Positions 17,395 through 25,868 of a stretch of DNA of 64,000 nt are shown here, one piece after another; positions within the stretch are counted from its first letter, which is position 1, and each line of letters begins with the position of its first letter. The DNA lies in the NCBI RefSeq assembly GCF_011300685.1, contig NZ_CP049864.1:186001-250000 (forward strand), given 5' to 3'. Source of the DNA: Lysobacter sp. HDW10. Its GTDB lineage: Bacteria; Pseudomonadota; Gammaproteobacteria; Xanthomonadales; Xanthomonadaceae. The notes beneath the pieces were generated by a model, which saw only the letters and a program-made list of their open reading frames with translations, did not search any database and had not been told where the DNA came from. Position numbers and translations under genes: made by a program.

Positions 17395-18366
17395 TTAGAA
17401 CCAGACGCGCACACCCGCGACCACTTGCGTGTCGTTGATGCGTTCGCCATTGCTTCGATGCAGGTCTGCAGTCCGGCCAAACGTCCAATGGCGCACGACG
17501 CCCACGTAGGGCGCGAATTGGCGCGTGAACGCATAGCGCAGACGCAGACCCGCTTCTGCCGAACTAAGGCCCGAACCAATGCCTCTTCGCACATCGTCTT
17601 TGCCATATAGATTTAGCGACACCATAGGTTGCAAGATCAGGCGATTGCTCAGCAGCACGTCGTATTCCGCTTCCAGCTCGAGCGCAGTTTGTCCTGCTTG
17701 ACCGATATAGGCCGTCGCGCCCACTTCAAACTTGTAAGGCGCAACGCCCATAATGCCGATCGCCGCGAAGTCTTGTGAACCGTTGGGATGATCGTCATGC
17801 CGCACGCCGGCGACGAGGTCCCACCAAGGGGCGATTGCACGTCCATAAAGCACTTCGACATTGGCCGATGCCGTGTGCGCACTGACGCGCTCGCCTTCGG
17901 TGCGTAACCACAGCTTGTTTAGGTCCGTGCCGATCCACGCTTGCCCTTCCCATGCAAAGCCGGTGCCTTCGTCTGAATCAAATCCTTCCAGGCGATTGAA
18001 CACCACCAAAGATTGAATCGTGTTGTCGTGTGCGGGATGCGCATGTGCGGGTGGCTTTGCTGCCGCACGATCCGCGTCGGTCAATACAGGGATGGGCGTC
18101 AGCGGCGTGTCCGCCACCGCTGTGTCATGACCCATGGCCGAGTGGTCCATCTTTGAATGGTCCATCTTTGAATGGTCCATCTTTGAATGGTCCATCTTCG
18201 AATGGTCCATCTTCGAATGGTCCATCTTTGAATGATCGACATTCTCAGTCGCTTCCTTCGCAGGTGGCGCAGACATTTGATGGTGTGCATGATCTTGTGC
18301 AACTGCTTCACGCGTCGCCAATAGCGCGACCAGTGCACATGCAAGTTGGGCGATTCGAATGCTCAT
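17395..18366 (-). CDS. copB: Copper resistance outer-membrane protein CopB
   Basis: CopB is the outer-membrane partner of CopA in periplasmic copper detoxification. The 323-residue protein has a signal peptide (MSIRIAQLACALVALLATREAVA), then a His/Met-rich spacer with six DHSKM pentapeptides, presumably binding copper, and a C-terminal beta-barrel of the CopB family (about residues 100-323) ending in a terminal aromatic VWF. The start at 18366 gives a clean signal peptide and a 4-bp overlap with copA. The pentapeptide block is encoded by an exact-length 15-bp tandem repeat. Confidence 0.93.
   Translation of the reverse strand: MSIRIAQLACALVALLATREAVAQDHAHHQMSAPPAKEATENVDHSKMDHSKMDHSKMDHSKMDHSKMDHSKMDHSAMGHDTAVADTPLTPIPVLTDADRAAAKPPAHAHPAHDNTIQSLVVFNRLEGFDSDEGTGFAWEGQAWIGTDLNKLWLRTEGERVSAHTASANVEVLYGRAIAPWWDLVAGVRHDDHPNGSQDFAAIGIMGVAPYKFEVGATAYIGQAGQTALELEAEYDVLLSNRLILQPMVSLNLYGKDDVRRGIGSGLSSAEAGLRLRYAFTRQFAPYVGVVRHWTFGRTADLHRSNGERINDTQVVAGVRVWF
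18144..18233 (-). repeat. 15-bp tandem repeat, six units, in copB
   Basis: Six consecutive copies of GGTCCATCTTTGAAT (plus-strand view) span 90 bp; two of the units differ by one T-to-C change. They encode the DHSKM pentapeptides of CopB. Because the unit is a multiple of three, copy-number changes keep the reading frame. Confidence 0.95.
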
Positions 18367-20162
18367 TCTTCTACCCTCACTTCGCGCATCATGCCGGCTT
18401 CCATGTGGTAAAGCAGATGGCAGTGATAGGCCCAACTTCCCAATGCATCTGCGCGCACGCGATAGCTGCGCTTCGTGCCCGGCGGCATATCAATGGTGTG
18501 CTTCCTCACCATGAACTGTCCGTCCTCATCTTCAAGATCGCTCCACATGCCATGCAAGTGGATCGGATGGGTCATCATCGTGTCGTTGACGAGCACGATG
18601 CGAAGTCTTTCGCCATAGTTGAATCGCAAGGGCGTCACTTCAGAGAACTTCTGTCCGTTAAAGCTCCAAGCAAAACGCTCCATATGCCCCGTCAAATGCA
18701 ACTCAACATCGCGACCGGGTTCGCGGCCATCGGGGTCGGCAAACGTGCTCTTCAGCATTGAATAGCTCAATACCTTCCGGTCGTTGTCGCGCAAACCTAT
18801 GCCCGGGTCATCCAACTTTGGTGTAGGCGTCATCGTTTGCATGTCGACCAAAGGATTCCCTGTTTCGCTCGCGGGATGCGTTTGCATGCCAGCGCCACTG
18901 CCGTGATCCATACCGGCCATGGCAGACATGTCATGCCCCGAGCGATCCATGCCTGCCATCGACGACATGTCGTGCCCGGAATGATCCATGCCGCCGTGAC
19001 CCATATCAGCCATGCTCAAGATGGGGCGCGGATCCACCGATGGAATGGGCGCGCGCAGACCTTCTCGTACTGCGAGCGTGCCGCTGATGAAACCGGTGCG
19101 TCCCATATCTTGCGCAAAGATCGTAAATGCATCTTGTCCGGCGGGTTCGACAATCACGTCGAAGGTTTCTGCCGTCGCGATACGGAACTCATCGACCGTC
19201 ACCGGATGCACGTACTGACCATCGGCCGCAACGACCTTCATTTTCAAGCCAGGAATACGCACATCGAAATGCGTCATCGACGAGCCATTGATGAATCGCA
19301 AGCGGATTTTCTCGCCGGACCGAAACACGCCCGTCCAATTCCCAAGCGACGTCGTGCCGTTCATCAAATAGGTATAGGTATTTGCGTTGACGTCTGACAA
19401 ATCGGTCGGCGTCATGCGCATCTTGCCCCACATCTTGCGGTCGTCGAGAGTGGCGGCCAATCCCTTGCGCTCGACATCATTGAAAAAATCACCGACCGTG
19501 CGTTTTGAATGGTTGTCGTAATCCGACATCTTCTTCAGCCGTCGGAACAGCGCCGCAGGATCCAAGTCAGTCCAATCCGTTAGCATCACCACGTAGTCGC
19601 GATCAAACGAAAACGGTTCAGGCGCAACTGGATCAATCACCAAGGGGCCGTACAAACCCGCCTGCTCTTGGAACGCCGAATGGCTGTGGTACCAGTAAGT
19701 GCCGCCTTGATTCAAAGTGAACTTGTAGTGGTAGGTGTCACCCGGATAGATGCCGTCGAAACTCATCCCCGGCACGCCATCCATATTTGAAGGCAGCAAA
19801 ATGCCGTGCCAATGAATCGATGTTTGGCGGCCGTGAATCGAACCTTCAGGCAATGCATTCTTGACGCGCACGTTTACCGTCGTGCCTTCACGCCAACGCA
19901 AGAGCGGTGCCGGCAGTGCACCATTCACCGTGATGGCCGTGCGCGTACGGCCCGTGAAGTTCATCGGCGTTTCGCCAATCAAAAGATCAAAGTCGGTGCC
20001 GGAAAGTACTGCGGCTTGGCCGGGGCTATTGAGCGCCCAAAGTGACCTAGGCCAAAGGCCAAAGCCTGCAATCGCGCCGCCTACGGCAAGGCCTTGTACA
20101 AAACGACGACGCGAAGGCAAGAAGGGCCCATCGGCATCTCGACCGGAAAAATCGGAAGACAT
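18363..20162 (-). CDS. copA: Multicopper oxidase CopA
   Basis: CopA is a periplasmic multicopper oxidase that oxidises Cu(I) and sequesters copper. The 599-residue protein has a twin-arginine signal (SRRRFVQGLAVGGAIAGFG), three cupredoxin domains, and the copper-site motifs HWHGILLP, WYHSHSAFQEQ, HPIHLHGMW and YHCHLLYHMEAGMM. A Met/His-rich segment with MDHSGHDMSSMAGMD-type repeats lies near residue 395-430. The start follows GGAG by six to seven bases. It lies 118 bp downstream of copL across a region with two strong hairpins. Confidence 0.96.
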   Translation of the reverse strand: MSSDFSGRDADGPFLPSRRRFVQGLAVGGAIAGFGLWPRSLWALNSPGQAAVLSGTDFDLLIGETPMNFTGRTRTAITVNGALPAPLLRWREGTTVNVRVKNALPEGSIHGRQTSIHWHGILLPSNMDGVPGMSFDGIYPGDTYHYKFTLNQGGTYWYHSHSAFQEQAGLYGPLVIDPVAPEPFSFDRDYVVMLTDWTDLDPAALFRRLKKMSDYDNHSKRTVGDFFNDVERKGLAATLDDRKMWGKMRMTPTDLSDVNANTYTYLMNGTTSLGNWTGVFRSGEKIRLRFINGSSMTHFDVRIPGLKMKVVAADGQYVHPVTVDEFRIATAETFDVIVEPAGQDAFTIFAQDMGRTGFISGTLAVREGLRAPIPSVDPRPILSMADMGHGGMDHSGHDMSSMAGMDRSGHDMSAMAGMDHGSGAGMQTHPASETGNPLVDMQTMTPTPKLDDPGIGLRDNDRKVLSYSMLKSTFADPDGREPGRDVELHLTGHMERFAWSFNGQKFSEVTPLRFNYGERLRIVLVNDTMMTHPIHLHGMWSDLEDEDGQFMVRKHTIDMPPGTKRSYRVRADALGSWAYHCHLLYHMEAGMMREVRVEE

Positions 20163-20186
20163 AACTACTCCATAAATACGTCAACG

Positions 20187-20209
20187 AAAAGCTGCCATTG
20201 GTCGGCAGC
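20187..20209 (-). terminator. Terminator-like hairpin between copL and copA (candidate attenuator)
   Basis: Read on the minus strand, GCTGCC and GGCAGC pair around a 7-base loop and are followed at once by TTTT, 25 bases before the copA start. This resembles a short intrinsic terminator placed inside the copLAB transcript, so it could stop transcription before copA unless relieved. Confidence 0.5.
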
Positions 20210-20254
20210 CCAAATGACTGTGTCGGCGCAATCGCAAACGCACGCACAGCACTG

Positions 20255-20272
20255 CGGGCGATGCATCGCCCG
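20255..20272. repeat. 18-bp perfect palindrome downstream of copL
   Basis: CGGGCGATGCATCGCCCG is its own reverse complement and lies 8 bp past the copL stop. In RNA it can form a stem; in DNA it could be a dimeric repressor site. No second copy was noticed in the window. Confidence 0.7.
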
Positions 20273-20280
20273 TGAGTCGG

Positions 20281-20673
20281 TTAAACGATCGGAGGTCGTA
20301 TCAGATGAAGCAAGTCGGGCGCCGGGTGCGCCAAATTCATGCCGCGCACTTGAAGGGTGTGCGCGAAGGTCGGCGGCGTCAGTAAGGGATCAGTCAATGC
20401 CGCCTGTGGCGCATGCGGGCATGCGCATGCGCAGTGCGTACCGTTGCAGCCGTCGTGGCTTGAATCCGTGTCAGCAGGCCCCGCAGGTGTGTGCGTGGCA
20501 TGGTCGGCCGATGTCATCGCGTCCGTGTGCTCGGCACAGCACGCGTCAGTATCAAGCGATGCGGATTGAGACGCCATTGCATGAACATGCGTTGCAGCTA
20601 CCGCCGTCGCCACACCGTTAAAGGCGAGCGAAACACTCAGCAATATACGGAGTAACCGTGCGCGAAACGTCAT
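20281..20673 (-). CDS. copL: CopL-family copper-responsive leader protein
   Basis: A 130-residue protein with an N-terminal signal-like segment (LLRILLSVSLAFNGVATAVAA), a middle rich in Cys and His (DTDACCAEHTDAM, HDGCNGTHCACACPH) and the C-terminal LLHLIRPPI motif shared by CopL proteins of Xanthomonads. In Xanthomonas, copL precedes copA and copB and is needed for copper-induced expression. The metal-binding clusters and the hairpin after the gene support a sensing role. The start at 20673 gives the signal-like N-terminus. Confidence 0.85.
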   Translation of the reverse strand: MTFRARLLRILLSVSLAFNGVATAVAATHVHAMASQSASLDTDACCAEHTDAMTSADHATHTPAGPADTDSSHDGCNGTHCACACPHAPQAALTDPLLTPPTFAHTLQVRGMNLAHPAPDLLHLIRPPIV

Positions 20674-20733
20674 GGCTCAACTATAACCGGATAGAAAAAC
20701 ACGGGCGTTGATGCGGTTCAGCTTTGCGAGAAA

Positions 20734-20809
20734 TGGTGGGTCGTGATGGATTCGAACCATCGACCAGCGGATTAAAAGTCCGATGCTCTACCGACTGAGC
20801 TAACGACCC
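20734..20809 (-). tRNA. tRNA-Lys (anticodon UUU)
   Basis: On the minus strand the 76-nt cloverleaf begins GGGTCGTTAGCTCAG and ends with encoded CCA at 20734-20736. The acceptor stem GGGTCGT pairs with ACGACCC, the anticodon loop CTTTTAA gives UUU, and the T arm carries GGTTCGAATCC. All arms can be traced by eye. Confidence 0.96.
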
Positions 20810-20811
20810 AA

Positions 20812-20827
20812 GGCTCTCGCGAGAGCC
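20812..20827. repeat. 16-bp palindrome at the 5' edge of tRNA-Lys
   Basis: GGCTCTCGCGAGAGCC is a perfect inverted repeat starting two bases before the mature tRNA 5' end. In the tRNA precursor it would form an 8-bp stem with little or no loop unless the centre frays. It may act in 5' leader processing or as a barrier to read-through from queC. There is no T tract. Confidence 0.6.
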
Positions 20828-20831
20828 GCAA

Positions 20832-20860
20832 ATTGTAGCATTCAGATTACGTAGTGTGTA
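20832..20860 (-). promoter_or_regulatory. Candidate sigma-70 promoter for tRNA-Lys
   Basis: On the minus strand TACACA (20860-20855) and TACAAT (20837-20832) are separated by 17 bp, matching four of six and five of six consensus positions. The predicted start falls just before the palindrome upstream of the tRNA. The -35 element lies in the last codons of queC. Confidence 0.45.
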
Positions 20861-21534
20861 GGGTCTGGAATCCCTGCGACCGCAAATCCGTCTGCTCTGA
20901 GCTTGCAAGCATCGCAATGGCCGCATGCGCGACCCGCTGCATCTGCCTTGTAACAGCTGACCGTTTGCGAAAAATCAACGCCCAACTCGACGCCCGCGCG
21001 CGCAATATCGGCCTTCGACAGCTTCATCAACGGCGCATGAATCTTGAAGCGCGTGCCTTCCACGCCGGCCTTCGTCGCCAGATTGGCCAAGGCTTCAAAT
21101 GCTGCGATGAATTCCGGGCGGCAATCCGGGTAACCCGAATAATCCACAGCATTGACGCCGCAGAAGATGTCATGCGCGCCCAGCACCTCGGCCCATCCAA
21201 GCGCCGCGCTCAGCATCAAGGTATTGCGCGCGGGCACGTAAGTGCTTGGGATGGAATCCCCAATCACATGGCCATCGTCATCGGTCGGCACGTCAATATC
21301 GGCTGTGAGCGACGAACCACCGATGCTCCGCAGATCAATTCCCACCACCTTGTGCTCGGACGCACCCAAGGCACTCGCAACACGGCGCGCTGCATCCAGC
21401 TCAGAGGCGTGTCGCTGGCCGTACTGCACACTCAAGGCCACGCAATCGAAGCCCTGTGCTTTAGCCATCGCCAGCACGACCGCAGAATCCATGCCGCCGG
21501 ACACCAGCACAACGGCTTTTCCTTGTTCGCTCAT
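20842..21534 (-). CDS. queC: 7-cyano-7-deazaguanine synthase
   Basis: QueC converts 7-carboxy-7-deazaguanine and ammonia to preQ0 in the queuosine pathway. The 230-residue protein has the PP-loop ATP-binding motif [13 protein letters not shown] near residue 10 and the C-terminal zinc-binding cysteines [25 protein letters not shown]. The length is normal. It overlaps queE by 4 bp and the two work in consecutive steps. The modified tRNAs (Asp, Asn, His, Tyr) do not include the adjacent tRNA-Lys, so that adjacency is probably incidental. Confidence 0.95.
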   Translation of the reverse strand: MSEQGKAVVLVSGGMDSAVVLAMAKAQGFDCVALSVQYGQRHASELDAARRVASALGASEHKVVGIDLRSIGGSSLTADIDVPTDDDGHVIGDSIPSTYVPARNTLMLSAALGWAEVLGAHDIFCGVNAVDYSGYPDCRPEFIAAFEALANLATKAGVEGTRFKIHAPLMKLSKADIARAGVELGVDFSQTVSCYKADAAGRACGHCDACKLRADGFAVAGIPDPTHYVI

Positions 21535-22205
21535 CGGCCTTGCGCCTCACCCCAGAGTTCTTTGTGCAATTGCATTTGAAATTTGACCGGCAAGCGTGCG
21601 TCGATGATCCACTGCGCCAGATCAGCCGGTGCAATCTGCGCATAGCTTGGCGAGAACAAGACATCGCACTTATCGACCAACTGCTGCGATGCCACGATAC
21701 CCACGGCCCAATCAAAATCTTCGCGACTGCAGATCACGAATTTGATCTGATCATTCGACGTGAGCTGCGCCATGTTGGACCACAGGTTGCGCGCGACTTC
21801 GCCAGAACCCGGCGTCTTGATATCGACAATGCGCGACACGCGCGTGTCGACGTCGGAGATATCAATCGCACCCGAGGTTTCTAGCGAAACCACATAGCCT
21901 GCGTCACACAAGCGCGTGAGCAAATGCACGCAACGTTTCTGCGCCAAAGGCTCGCCACCGGTGACGCAGACGTGGCGCACGCCGTAGTCGCGGACAACCG
22001 CAAGGATGTCGTCGATCTCTTGCCATTCGCCGCCATGAAAGGCGTAGGCCGTGTCGCAATACCCGCACCGTAAGGGGCAGCCGGTCAGGCGTACGAACAC
22101 CGTCGGCCAGCCCGCATCGCGTGCTTCGCCTTGCAAAGAGAGGAAAATTTCAGTGATCCGCAACCGCGTCTGTGACACGGTCGCGGCGTCGATCGCAGCG
22201 TCCAT
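21531..22205 (-). CDS. queE: 7-carboxy-7-deazaguanine synthase (radical SAM)
   Basis: QueE performs the radical-SAM ring contraction that makes 7-carboxy-7-deazaguanine. In the 224-residue protein the cluster motif is CPLRCGYC (Cys-x3-Cys-x2-Cys) in [19 protein letters not shown], followed by [12 protein letters not shown], the usual glycine-rich SAM motif. It directly precedes queC with a 4-bp overlap and follows cpoB after 49 bp, so it may be at the tail of the tol-pal transcript. Confidence 0.94.
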   Translation of the reverse strand: MDAAIDAATVSQTRLRITEIFLSLQGEARDAGWPTVFVRLTGCPLRCGYCDTAYAFHGGEWQEIDDILAVVRDYGVRHVCVTGGEPLAQKRCVHLLTRLCDAGYVVSLETSGAIDISDVDTRVSRIVDIKTPGSGEVARNLWSNMAQLTSNDQIKFVICSREDFDWAVGIVASQQLVDKCDVLFSPSYAQIAPADLAQWIIDARLPVKFQMQLHKELWGEAQGR

Positions 22206-22254
22206 CCGACCATTTTACCGTTTCCCCTCGCCACGCTGGCCAGGGGACCGGCTT

Positions 22255-23028
22255 CTAAGGCGTGCTTTTCAGCTTGAACTGCGCCTGCTTGGCCGCATCG
22301 CTGCCCGCGTAGTTTTGAACGACACGCTTCCACGTGGCCTTCGCTTGGGTCATTTGCTTCATTTCCGCCTGGCTCATGCCCAGCTTGAGCAGTGCCCCAC
22401 CCGCCTTGTTATGCGTCGGGTGTGCTTGCGCGAGTTCTTTGAATTGTGCTGCTGCCAAGGGATAGTTGCCCGTCGCGTAGTAGCTTTCGCCCAGCCAATA
22501 TTGCGCATTCGGTACTAGCGACGACTGCGGATAGGCCGACAGGAAGGCACGGAAACCGCGCGCTGAAGCCACGTACTGCCCCGCTTTCAACATTTTCATG
22601 CTTGCGTCGTAATCGGCCTTCTCGTTGCCGGTGGTCGCAGCCACTGGTTCGGGGGCCGCTTCGGTTGCTGCGGGTGCAGATTTCTTCGGCGTGCTTGCGG
22701 CCGGCGCCTGCACGACGCCTTCGTTGCCGCTCGCGCCGCCTTGCGACGGTGTGCCGCCTTCCAATCGCGTTAGGCGGCCATCCAAATCGAGATACTGGTT
22801 GCGTGCGCTTTCACGTGCCTGCGCGTCGGCGTTGCGCAGCTCTTCAATTTCGCCGCGCAACATCCGAACTTCTTCACGCAATACGTTGACCTGTTGCACC
22901 AACTCCATGCGTGCCGGATCTTCAGCCTGCTTGAGTTCGATGGCCGTCACGCGTTCGGCCAAACTCTGCCTTTGCGCCATGGCCGGTGTCGCCAACAGCA
23001 TCAAACCCACAATGAACAAGGAACGCAT
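22255..23028 (-). CDS. cpoB: Cell division coordinator CpoB (YbgF)
   Basis: CpoB is a periplasmic TolA-binding protein that coordinates peptidoglycan synthesis with outer-membrane constriction. The 257-residue protein has a signal peptide ending PAMAQ, an N-terminal coiled coil (about 25-95, ELKQAEDPARMELVQQVNVLREEVRMLRGEIEELR), a low-complexity Ala/Pro linker and C-terminal TPR repeats (about 140-257). It follows pal by 14 bp, the standard tol-pal operon position. Confidence 0.93.
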   Translation of the reverse strand: MRSLFIVGLMLLATPAMAQRQSLAERVTAIELKQAEDPARMELVQQVNVLREEVRMLRGEIEELRNADAQARESARNQYLDLDGRLTRLEGGTPSQGGASGNEGVVQAPAASTPKKSAPAATEAAPEPVAATTGNEKADYDASMKMLKAGQYVASARGFRAFLSAYPQSSLVPNAQYWLGESYYATGNYPLAAAQFKELAQAHPTHNKAGGALLKLGMSQAEMKQMTQAKATWKRVVQNYAGSDAAKQAQFKLKSTP

Positions 23029-23042
23029 GGAATGCTCCGTCC

Positions 23043-23576
23043 TTACGGCGTCAGATAGTTGATTTCAACGCGACGATTCTTAGACCAGCAAGATTCGTCC
23101 GGCGCACGGCAGGTCGGTGCTTCTTCACCGTAGCTGGTGAATTCAATTTGGCTGCTTGAGGCACCCAGCGCGCTCATCACTTGACGCACGCTCTTTGCGC
23201 GGCGTTCGCCCAAGGCCAAGTTGTATTCGTTGCTACCGCGTTCGTCGGTATGGCCATCGAGTTTCATGCGTGCCGTCGGACGATCGCGCAGATACTTTGC
23301 GTGACAACCGATCGCGGCTTGGAACTCAGGCTTAGTGATGTCGGAATCCAAATCGAAATACACGACGCGATTGCGCAGGCACACGTCACGATCCAAATCT
23401 TCAGGCGTGTAGCTACCCAGAGGCGTGGTGCTTCCGGTATTGCCTTGCTGTGCACCGGTGTTTGCGCTGTCGTCTACAACGACCGGACCTTCAGCAGGCT
23501 TGGTCTTCTTGCCCGAACATGCCGCAATGGCGAGGCAGGAACCGATGATCAGTACGGGATAAATCTTGGACTTCAT
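23043..23576 (-). CDS. pal: Peptidoglycan-associated lipoprotein Pal
   Basis: Pal anchors the outer membrane to peptidoglycan and works with TolB. The 177-residue protein has a lipoprotein signal (LIIGSCLAIAAC, lipid-modified Cys in AACSGKK) and a C-terminal OmpA-like domain with the diaminopimelate-binding pattern DGHTDERGSNEYNLALGERRAKSV. The ATG at 23576 gives a normal lipoprotein signal; an upstream TTG adds five residues only. It lies 21 bp after tolB. Confidence 0.96.
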   Translation of the reverse strand: MKSKIYPVLIIGSCLAIAACSGKKTKPAEGPVVVDDSANTGAQQGNTGSTTPLGSYTPEDLDRDVCLRNRVVYFDLDSDITKPEFQAAIGCHAKYLRDRPTARMKLDGHTDERGSNEYNLALGERRAKSVRQVMSALGASSSQIEFTSYGEEAPTCRAPDESCWSKNRRVEINYLTP

Positions 23577-23597
23577 TTCAAGCTCCAACAAAAGGGA

Positions 23598-24869
23598 TCA
23601 GGGGGAGTTCTTGCGCAGGTTCGACCAGGCGGGGTCACGCCCGGACACCGGAAGACGTTCTTTCACACGGCCATTTGAGGCCGACACATGCAATGCATCG
23701 CCTGCGCCTTCGCGCGAGCTATAGGCCACCATGCTGCCGTTCGGTGCCACGGTGGGCGACGAATCCAAGCTGCCTGATGACACAACATTCCATTGCGCGC
23801 CGGGCTTTTCTTTGTCCATGACAGCAATTCGGTAAGCGCCACCGGTGCCTTGGCTGACGGCAATCACTTGACCGTCAGATGACACGGCCGGGTCGGCGTT
23901 GTATTCGCCTTGGAAGGTCACGCGCGATGCGCTGCCACCATTGGCCGACATCCGATAGACCTGCGGACGACCACCGCGATCTGAAGTGAAATACACGCCG
24001 TCAGACGACACGGCAGGGCTGGTATCAATGCCGAGTTGCTGTGTGAGTCGCGTGGCACCACCGCCACCTGCACCGATCACGTAAATGTCCGGATCGCCAT
24101 CTTTAGAAAGCGACACATAGATGCGCGAACCGTCCATCGAAAATTCGGGCGCTGCATTGACGCCCTTGAATGCCGCGATCGTGGTTTCACCACCTCCATC
24201 GACATTGCGGACCTTCACTTCGCTATTGCCACTCGCGAAGGACACATACGCAATCTTGCTTCCGTCAGGACTCCACGCAGGCGACATCAACGGTTTGTTA
24301 GACGAATCCAACACACGCACGTTGTAGCCGTCCGCATCGGCAATCGCCAAGCTGTAGCGCGCATTGGCGCCCGTACCGCTGGATTGGATAAATGCTAATC
24401 GCGTCCAGAATGACCCTGGCTTGCCCGTGACTTTCAAATACACGTCATCGGCGATTTGATGCGCGATATCTCTGGCTGCATTGGCAGATGAAGTTTTCGC
24501 GAAGCCTAAGACGCGCGTCTGTTTGGACACATCGAACAATTCGTATTCGACGCGCAAGCCGCCGCTCACGCGCCCGATCAGAATGAAATCTTGCCCTGCG
24601 TTTTGCCACGCTTTGAAGTCGATGTCGCTGGCATTGACGGGCTTCTGCGGCATGTTCACCACAGGCATCGACTTGAAATGCCCTGAGCGATTCAGATCGG
24701 CAGCGATCACCGCTGCAACATCTGCTTCGCCGGCGCCGCCGCTGAACGGCACCACTGCAATCGGTAAGGCCTCATCGCGCCCGCCGATCAGGTCTACCTG
24801 CGGGTTTTGCTGGGCATTGGCGCTTGCAGCAGCCATGCAGAGCAACGCAAAAGACAAGATTCGCTTCAT
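23598..24869 (-). CDS. tolB: Tol-Pal system protein TolB
   Basis: TolB is the periplasmic beta-propeller that links the TolQRA motor to Pal. The 423-residue protein has a signal peptide (ILSFALLCMAAASANAQ), an N-terminal alpha/beta domain (about 30-160) and repeated PD40 propeller blades (SPAWSPDGSKIAYVSF, APEFSMDGSRIYVSLS, SPTVAPNGSMVAYSS). Length and blade spacing fit the family. It is in order tolQ-tolR-tolA-tolB-pal-cpoB. Confidence 0.96.
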   Translation of the reverse strand: MKRILSFALLCMAAASANAQQNPQVDLIGGRDEALPIAVVPFSGGAGEADVAAVIAADLNRSGHFKSMPVVNMPQKPVNASDIDFKAWQNAGQDFILIGRVSGGLRVEYELFDVSKQTRVLGFAKTSSANAARDIAHQIADDVYLKVTGKPGSFWTRLAFIQSSGTGANARYSLAIADADGYNVRVLDSSNKPLMSPAWSPDGSKIAYVSFASGNSEVKVRNVDGGGETTIAAFKGVNAAPEFSMDGSRIYVSLSKDGDPDIYVIGAGGGGATRLTQQLGIDTSPAVSSDGVYFTSDRGGRPQVYRMSANGGSASRVTFQGEYNADPAVSSDGQVIAVSQGTGGAYRIAVMDKEKPGAQWNVVSSGSLDSSPTVAPNGSMVAYSSREGAGDALHVSASNGRVKERLPVSGRDPAWSNLRKNSP

Positions 24870-24965
24870 GAAGATTTTTGTTCCTTGAGCAGAGTTCGAG
24901 GTTAACGAATACGGCCAAGATTGGCTGAACCCGCGTTCAGAGTCGGGGGGACAATACCGCCCACC

Positions 24966-25868
24966 TTACTTCGAGGGATAGAAATTCACGGTGAAATCGC
25001 GGGCGTAATCGTTCTCAAAGCCCTTGAATGGCAATGGGCTCGCCTTCATCACGGCGTCCTGCACGCTTTGTTTCGCAGAAGCTGAATACGGGCACGATGA
25101 TTGCACGTTGGCGGAAATCACTTCGCCGCCCGGAATGATGCGAATTCGAATCGGACAGGCCTGATCATTGGGAATGCCATCCGGGCGTATCCATTGGCGT
25201 TCGATTGCTTTTGCCACGGCGTCCAGCCAACGCTTTTGATTGCCGGTGCTATTGCCCGATGCCTCACCTTTGCCAACGGAAGATTTTGTGCCGGTTGAAG
25301 ATTGTCCTTTCGGATTGCCAGCTGTTGTCGCCGTGCTACCGCCCGTGATGTCTTTCAATTGCTCAGCGCGCATACGCGCCATCGCGTCCGCACGGGCCTT
25401 TGCGGCACCTGTGGGTTGCGTGGTTGGCTGAGGCGTCACGGGCTTTTCTATTTTCTTGTCAGCAGGCTTGGTGACGACAGGCTTGGTCGGTATCGGCTTA
25501 GGCTGCGGACGCGTCTCGGGTGCCGGTTTTTTCGCCACAGGCTCGGGTGTGGGTTGTGGCAGCGTTTCTTCCACTGTGTCTTGCACCGGCGTCGGCATCA
25601 CTTCCGGCTCGATGACTTCAGGTGGCGTCTCGACAGGTGTCGGCATGGGCTCGCCGGCCAAGGGTTGTGGTGCGCCGGTAATGGCGGCCTGCGTTTGCGC
25701 GGGCAAATCACCAAACTTCACCATGCTGGCTTCGATACCCGCATCACCGCCTGCACTGTCGGATTGCTTCACCGAATGCCAAGAAAACAGCAATGCCGCA
25801 AGAATGACCGCGTGCAATAAAACAGATGACGCGGTACCGCGAAGCGTGTCGTGTTTCTTCGGCTTCAT
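24966..25868 (-). CDS. tolA: Tol-Pal system protein TolA
   Basis: TolA transmits proton-motive energy from TolQR to the outer membrane during division. The 300-residue protein has one N-terminal membrane helix (SVLLHAVILAALLFSWHS), a long Pro/Lys/Thr-rich linker (about 65-205, in place of the helical Ala/Lys rod of E. coli) and a C-terminal TolA/TonB-like domain (about 215-300). The linker composition is unusual compared with enterobacterial TolA but common in Xanthomonads. It overlaps tolR by 4 bp. Confidence 0.92.
   Translation of the reverse strand: MKPKKHDTLRGTASSVLLHAVILAALLFSWHSVKQSDSAGGDAGIEASMVKFGDLPAQTQAAITGAPQPLAGEPMPTPVETPPEVIEPEVMPTPVQDTVEETLPQPTPEPVAKKPAPETRPQPKPIPTKPVVTKPADKKIEKPVTPQPTTQPTGAAKARADAMARMRAEQLKDITGGSTATTAGNPKGQSSTGTKSSVGKGEASGNSTGNQKRWLDAVAKAIERQWIRPDGIPNDQACPIRIRIIPGGEVISANVQSSCPYSASAKQSVQDAVMKASPLPFKGFENDYARDFTVNFYPSK

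Noticed and set aside
18144-18233. Possible CRISPR-like array
   Set aside because: The repeats are adjoining 15-bp units without spacers and encode DHSKM peptides in CopB.
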